From: Phycisphaeraceae bacterium
Lineage (GTDB): Bacteria > Planctomycetota > Phycisphaerae > Phycisphaerales > UBA1924
Length of the DNA stretch: 64,000 nt
Assembly (NCBI GenBank): GCA_019636675.1
Contig: JAHBXC010000001.1
Location: 1,299,007-1,363,006, forward strand
Reading direction: 5' to 3'
This document shows, piece by piece, positions 61,645-64,000 of this stretch. The translations under genes were made by a program, and so were the position numbers. How positions within the stretch are numbered: the stretch's first letter is position 1; each line of letters starts with the position of its first letter. The notes below the pieces were generated by a model. It saw only the letters and a program-made list of their open reading frames with translations, did no database searches and had not been told where the DNA came from.

Positions 61645-61905
61645 CCCATCTCCGAGCCCTGCGGGGGCTCGCCCGACCAAGACCGGCTACCCACTGCCGG
61701 CACAGGTCTCTGTACGCCGGGATCTTTGGTTCGGATCCCGCGTCCACCCATTTCGTCGCCAAACAATACCCTGAAACCGTCCGAGAATCTTCCCCAAAGA
61801 TTCCCCGACTGTTTACCCGATTTGGGGGTTGTGCCGATGAGAAGGTTCGGGTAGACTTTGAGGTGTACGGGCCCCGACGCCCGTCACCAAGTGGAGGTGA
61901 GCGCC
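61645..61905. other. Divergent regulatory space, lower GC
   Basis: About 260 nt between the minus-strand sigma gene and the plus-strand prepilin-like gene, visibly richer in A/T than neighbours. It holds two small inverted repeats: CGGGATC/GATCCCG (61718-61740) and GAATCTT/AAGATTC (61785-61803). The latter lies about 40 nt upstream of the predicted plus-strand promoter and may be an operator. No gene seen. Confidence 0.5.
61829..61857 (+). promoter_or_regulatory. Predicted sigma-70-type promoter for the prepilin-like gene
   Basis: TTGTGC (-35), 17-nt spacer, TAGACT (-10). The predicted start point near 61864 lies about 30 nt before GGAGG and the TTG/GTG start codons of the gene. Confidence 0.45.
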
Positions 61906-62757
61906 TTGACGACATACAGCGCTCTGTTGAAGGGCCCCGCGGCGGAAGCCGCTCTACGACGTCCGATGAACGCGACCATGTCGCGCGTGTCTGTCAATGC
62001 ACGCGCCGGCTTCTCGCTCATCGATCTGCTCGTTTCGATCGTCATCATCGGTCTGCTGATGGCGATCATGCTGCCCGTGCTCACCCACGCGGCCGAGGCC
62101 TCTCGCCGCGTCGCCTGTCGCTCCAACGTTCGACAGATGGGTCTTGGCCTCGCGCTCTACGCCGAGGACAACAACGGGCAGCTCCCTCGCAGCGAATTCG
62201 CCGCCGGCGCAACCCCCGACACCTATCGCCCCCACCAGATGATGCTCCTCCACGCCGGCAAGGGCCCTGGCGACTGGGATGGGCTCGGCTGGCTCTACGC
62301 CGCGGATTACCTGCGGACCCCCACGCTCTACTACTGCCCGAGCCATCGAGGCATGCACTCGTTCCAGAACTACGAGGTCGCCTGGCTGAACAACTCCGTC
62401 GCGATCGTCGGCAACTACCACTTCCGCGCATTGGTCGGGCCGGTGTACCTCACCGATCTCTCCCCCAACATGGCGCTGATCTCCGACGGCATGCGCACCG
62501 CGCAGGACTTCAACCACACCATCGGCGCCAACGTGCTCCTCGCCGACCTCTCGGTCGCGTGGGCCGCCGATCCGGACGGGTCCATCCTCCAGTCGCTCCC
62601 GCGCACCGAGGCAGACGCCACCGCCGCTGAAGCGGTCGCCCGCGCGTGGCACATCCTCGAGGACGGCAACGACGGTCGCTTCCCGGGCCTTCCCTGGAAC
62701 CCCAACACCCCGACCGGCCCAGGCAATGCGCAAGGCCTCGGCGCGCACCTGCGCTGA
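61906..62757 (+). CDS. Prepilin-like protein with N-terminal methylation motif
   Basis: A 283-residue protein if started at TTG 61906, which has GGAGG at 8 nt; an ATG at 61966 (MNATMSR) is an alternative that leaves a normal short leader. NARAG|FSLIDLLVSIVIIGLLMAIMLP is the type IV prepilin motif, with the usual position-5 Glu replaced by Asp. Then EASRRVACRSNVRQMGLGLALYAEDNNG opens the pseudopilin head, which is Cys-containing and resembles DUF1559-type proteins. Export by a pilus-like system is inferred. A terminator-like hairpin follows at 62790-62816. Confidence 0.75.
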   Translation: MTTYSALLKGPAAEAALRRPMNATMSRVSVNARAGFSLIDLLVSIVIIGLLMAIMLPVLTHAAEASRRVACRSNVRQMGLGLALYAEDNNGQLPRSEFAAGATPDTYRPHQMMLLHAGKGPGDWDGLGWLYAADYLRTPTLYYCPSHRGMHSFQNYEVAWLNNSVAIVGNYHFRALVGPVYLTDLSPNMALISDGMRTAQDFNHTIGANVLLADLSVAWAADPDGSILQSLPRTEADATAAEAVARAWHILEDGNDGRFPGLPWNPNTPTGPGNAQGLGAHLR

Positions 62758-62789
62758 TCCCGGGCGTCCAACCCACTGATCCACCCAGC

Positions 62790-62816
62790 AACGCCGCGAA
62801 CCCTCGCGGCGTTTCT
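62790..62816 (+). terminator. Intrinsic terminator after the prepilin-like gene
   Basis: AACGCCGCGA, loop ACCC, TCGCGGCGTT, then TCTC. Perfect 10-bp stem with a short T-rich tail, 30 nt after the stop. Confidence 0.75.
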
Positions 62817-62881
62817 CATTCCGCGGCGCGCTCGCCGGGGTATCCTTCAACTCGCCACCCGCTTAACGGAGCCACGCACGC

Positions 62882-63859
62882 ATGCGACGCGACCTTCTTT
62901 CCTTCGCCGTCCTCGCTTCCTCGTTCCTCGCCGCCGACGCTATGGCACAGCTCACCCCCGACCGGATGTACTACGGCAAGAGCCGCTCGATCCCCATGAC
63001 CGTCGAGGTCCCCACGGGGACAACCGGCCCGGTGCAGATCCGGCTCTTCCAGCACGGGGCCGCCCAGCCGGCCGAGACCGCCGACGCCGACGCTGGCAAG
63101 GTCGACCTCGCCGGGCTGTTCCCCGTCCTGTGGACGACCAGCAGCCCGCGCCTCCTCTACGCCCAGCTCTTCGTGGGCGAGGCGGCCATCGGGGCGCCGG
63201 TCGTGCTCCAGCCCCTCACCACCCCCAAGTACGCCCAGGGCACCAACCCGGCCAACGCCACCATCAACTGGCAGGCGACGCCCGGCGCCGTCTACTCGGG
63301 CCTGCGCGCGTACACCGACAAGCACGTCGTCATGGAAACCTCCGAGGGCGAGATCCGCTTCGCGATGCGCCCCGACGAGGCGCCCAACACCGCGTTCAAC
63401 TTCCTCCACCTCGTCGAGAGCGGCTTCTACACCGACATCATCTTCCATCGCATCGTCGCGATGACGCGCAACGGCGCGCCCTTCGTCGTGCAGGCGGGCG
63501 ACCCCACCGGCCAGGGCTCGGGCGGGCCCGGGTACTTCATCGACCTCGAGGCCAGCAACCTCCTGCACACCTTTGGCGTGCTCTCCATGGCGCGCTCCAA
63601 CGACCCCAACTCTAACGGGTCGCAGTTCTTCATCGCGCTCTCGCGCGAGGGCACCTCGTTCCTCGACGGGCGATACACCGGGTTCGGCGAAGCCGTCTCC
63701 GGCGCCGATGTCATCCTCAAGCTCGAGCAGTCCCCCGTCCGCGGCGAGCGCCCGATCGAGCCCCCGGTCATCCGACGCGCCTACACCGTCGACGCGCCGC
63801 CCTTCACCGAGCGACCCAAGCCCGTGACGCGACCGATCGACGCGACACCCGCGCGCTGA
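62882..63859 (+). CDS. Secreted cyclophilin-type peptidyl-prolyl isomerase
   Basis: A 325-residue exported protein. The signal peptide (1-22) ends AMA|Q. Residues 25-140 are a beta-sandwich-like domain not usual in cyclophilins (MYYGKSRSIPMTVEVPTG, PVLWTTSSPRLLYAQLFVGE). The cyclophilin domain is at about 145-300: FHRIV with the catalytic Arg, QAGDPTGQGSGGPGY, FGVLSMARSNDPNSNGSQFFI and FGEAVSGADVILKLE. The C-terminus is Pro/Arg-rich. It speeds cis-trans proline isomerisation during folding outside the cytoplasm; the extra N-terminal domain may bind substrates. Confidence 0.9.
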   Translation: MRRDLLSFAVLASSFLAADAMAQLTPDRMYYGKSRSIPMTVEVPTGTTGPVQIRLFQHGAAQPAETADADAGKVDLAGLFPVLWTTSSPRLLYAQLFVGEAAIGAPVVLQPLTTPKYAQGTNPANATINWQATPGAVYSGLRAYTDKHVVMETSEGEIRFAMRPDEAPNTAFNFLHLVESGFYTDIIFHRIVAMTRNGAPFVVQAGDPTGQGSGGPGYFIDLEASNLLHTFGVLSMARSNDPNSNGSQFFIALSREGTSFLDGRYTGFGEAVSGADVILKLEQSPVRGERPIEPPVIRRAYTVDAPPFTERPKPVTRPIDATPAR

Positions 63860-63891
63860 TCGCCGCGACTCGACAACCCCGAACCACCCCC

Positions 63892-63918
63892 GACACGCGC
63901 GACATCGTCGCGCGTGTT
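63892..63918. terminator. Hairpin between convergent genes
   Basis: GACACGCGCGAC, loop ATC, GTCGCGCGTGTT (one G-T pair). It lies between the cyclophilin stop and the minus-strand stop at 63920, so it may serve both. Confidence 0.65.
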
Positions 63919-63919
63919 G

Positions 63920-64000
63920 TCATTCGGGCTTCTTCGGCTCGTCCTTCTTTGGCGCCTCGTCGCGTTTCCGCCCGCCGCCCAGCAGACTCTCGAGCGCGCC
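63920..64000 (-). CDS. 3' end of a gene continuing beyond the window
   Basis: The last 26 codons before a TGA read GALESLLGGGRKRDEAPKKD, then EPKKPE. The frame is open to the window edge. A Leu/Gly turn followed by a Lys/Glu/Pro-rich tail is common at the C-terminus of long envelope or AsmA-like proteins, but this is too little to name it. Confidence 0.55.
   Translation of the reverse strand, partial: GALESLLGGGRKRDEAPKKDEPKKPE

Noticed and set aside
61718..61740. tRNA-like segment with GGTTCGGATCC
   Set aside because: No acceptor or anticodon stem can be formed around it; it is a small hairpin in the sigma gene leader region.

Overview
The window looks like the chromosome of a high-GC (by eye about 65-70%) planctomycete, most likely of the Phycisphaerae/Phycisphaerales. 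This is inferred from four things: secreted proteins ending in a short Asp/Asn-rich dockerin-like tail of the form DxNxDGVxNFADLNxVLxxFGxxCP; an LpxC-FabZ fusion inside a bamA-skp-lpxD-lpxA operon; planctomycete-style prepilin-like proteins with an FADGHA-type motif; and ResB/CcsA cytochrome c maturation plus a futalosine-pathway enzyme (MqnE). No species can be named from the sequence alone.

Layout. 1-8.1 kb (minus strand): outer-membrane biogenesis operon bamA-skp-lpxD-lpxC/fabZ-lpxA, then a prepilin-like gene. 8.2-10.6 kb: a small membrane protein and an ECF sigma/anti-sigma pair. 10.7-18 kb: purB, a secreted dockerin-tailed protein, mgtE, an outer-membrane barrel, the ribosome-rescue hydrolase arfB and a degenerate receiver-domain protein. 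17.7-20.1 kb: groES, a 75-residue unknown and groEL. 20.1-25.6 kb is the accessory part: a low-GC membrane protein, intergenic spaces packed with several families of dispersed palindromic repeats, a complete IS110/IS1111-type element with a candidate bridge RNA, and a dockerin-tailed gene bracketed by 70-nt direct repeats. 25.6-29.1 kb: more secreted dockerin-tailed proteins, a DinB-fold protein and a beta-helix protein. 29.2-42.4 kb: housekeeping and hypothetical genes (DUF2752 and DUF4190 proteins, rsmD, CCA-adding enzyme, two tandem ClpP/NfeD-like secreted proteins, an M3 peptidase, an aromatic amino acid decarboxylase, a DCC-family protein, a membrane-anchored nuclease). 42.5-47.5 kb: a DUF456 protein and the ResB-CcsA pair. 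47.6-49.9 kb (minus): aldehyde dehydrogenase and an MBL-fold hydrolase. 50-56.1 kb: porin-like barrel, lipoprotein, FecR-domain protein and CHASE2-adenylate cyclase, which look like one envelope/signalling module. 56.1-61.6 kb (minus): GAF-PP2C phosphatase, DUF2071 protein, membrane protein, mqnE and a second sigma/anti-sigma pair. 61.8-64 kb: a prepilin-like gene, a secreted cyclophilin and the 3' end of an unidentified gene.

The most interesting element is the IS110-family insertion at 22420-23759. Its empty target site can be reconstructed exactly (GGGGTGA|GGGCTACCC, inside a dispersed hairpin repeat). Its 3' non-coding part folds into two loops whose short segments match, in the same layout, the target flanks and the element's own joined ends. 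This is what a bispecific bridge/seek RNA would look like. Other recurrent signals are heptamer arrays that abut stop codons and two or three palindromic repeat families used as gene-end hairpins.
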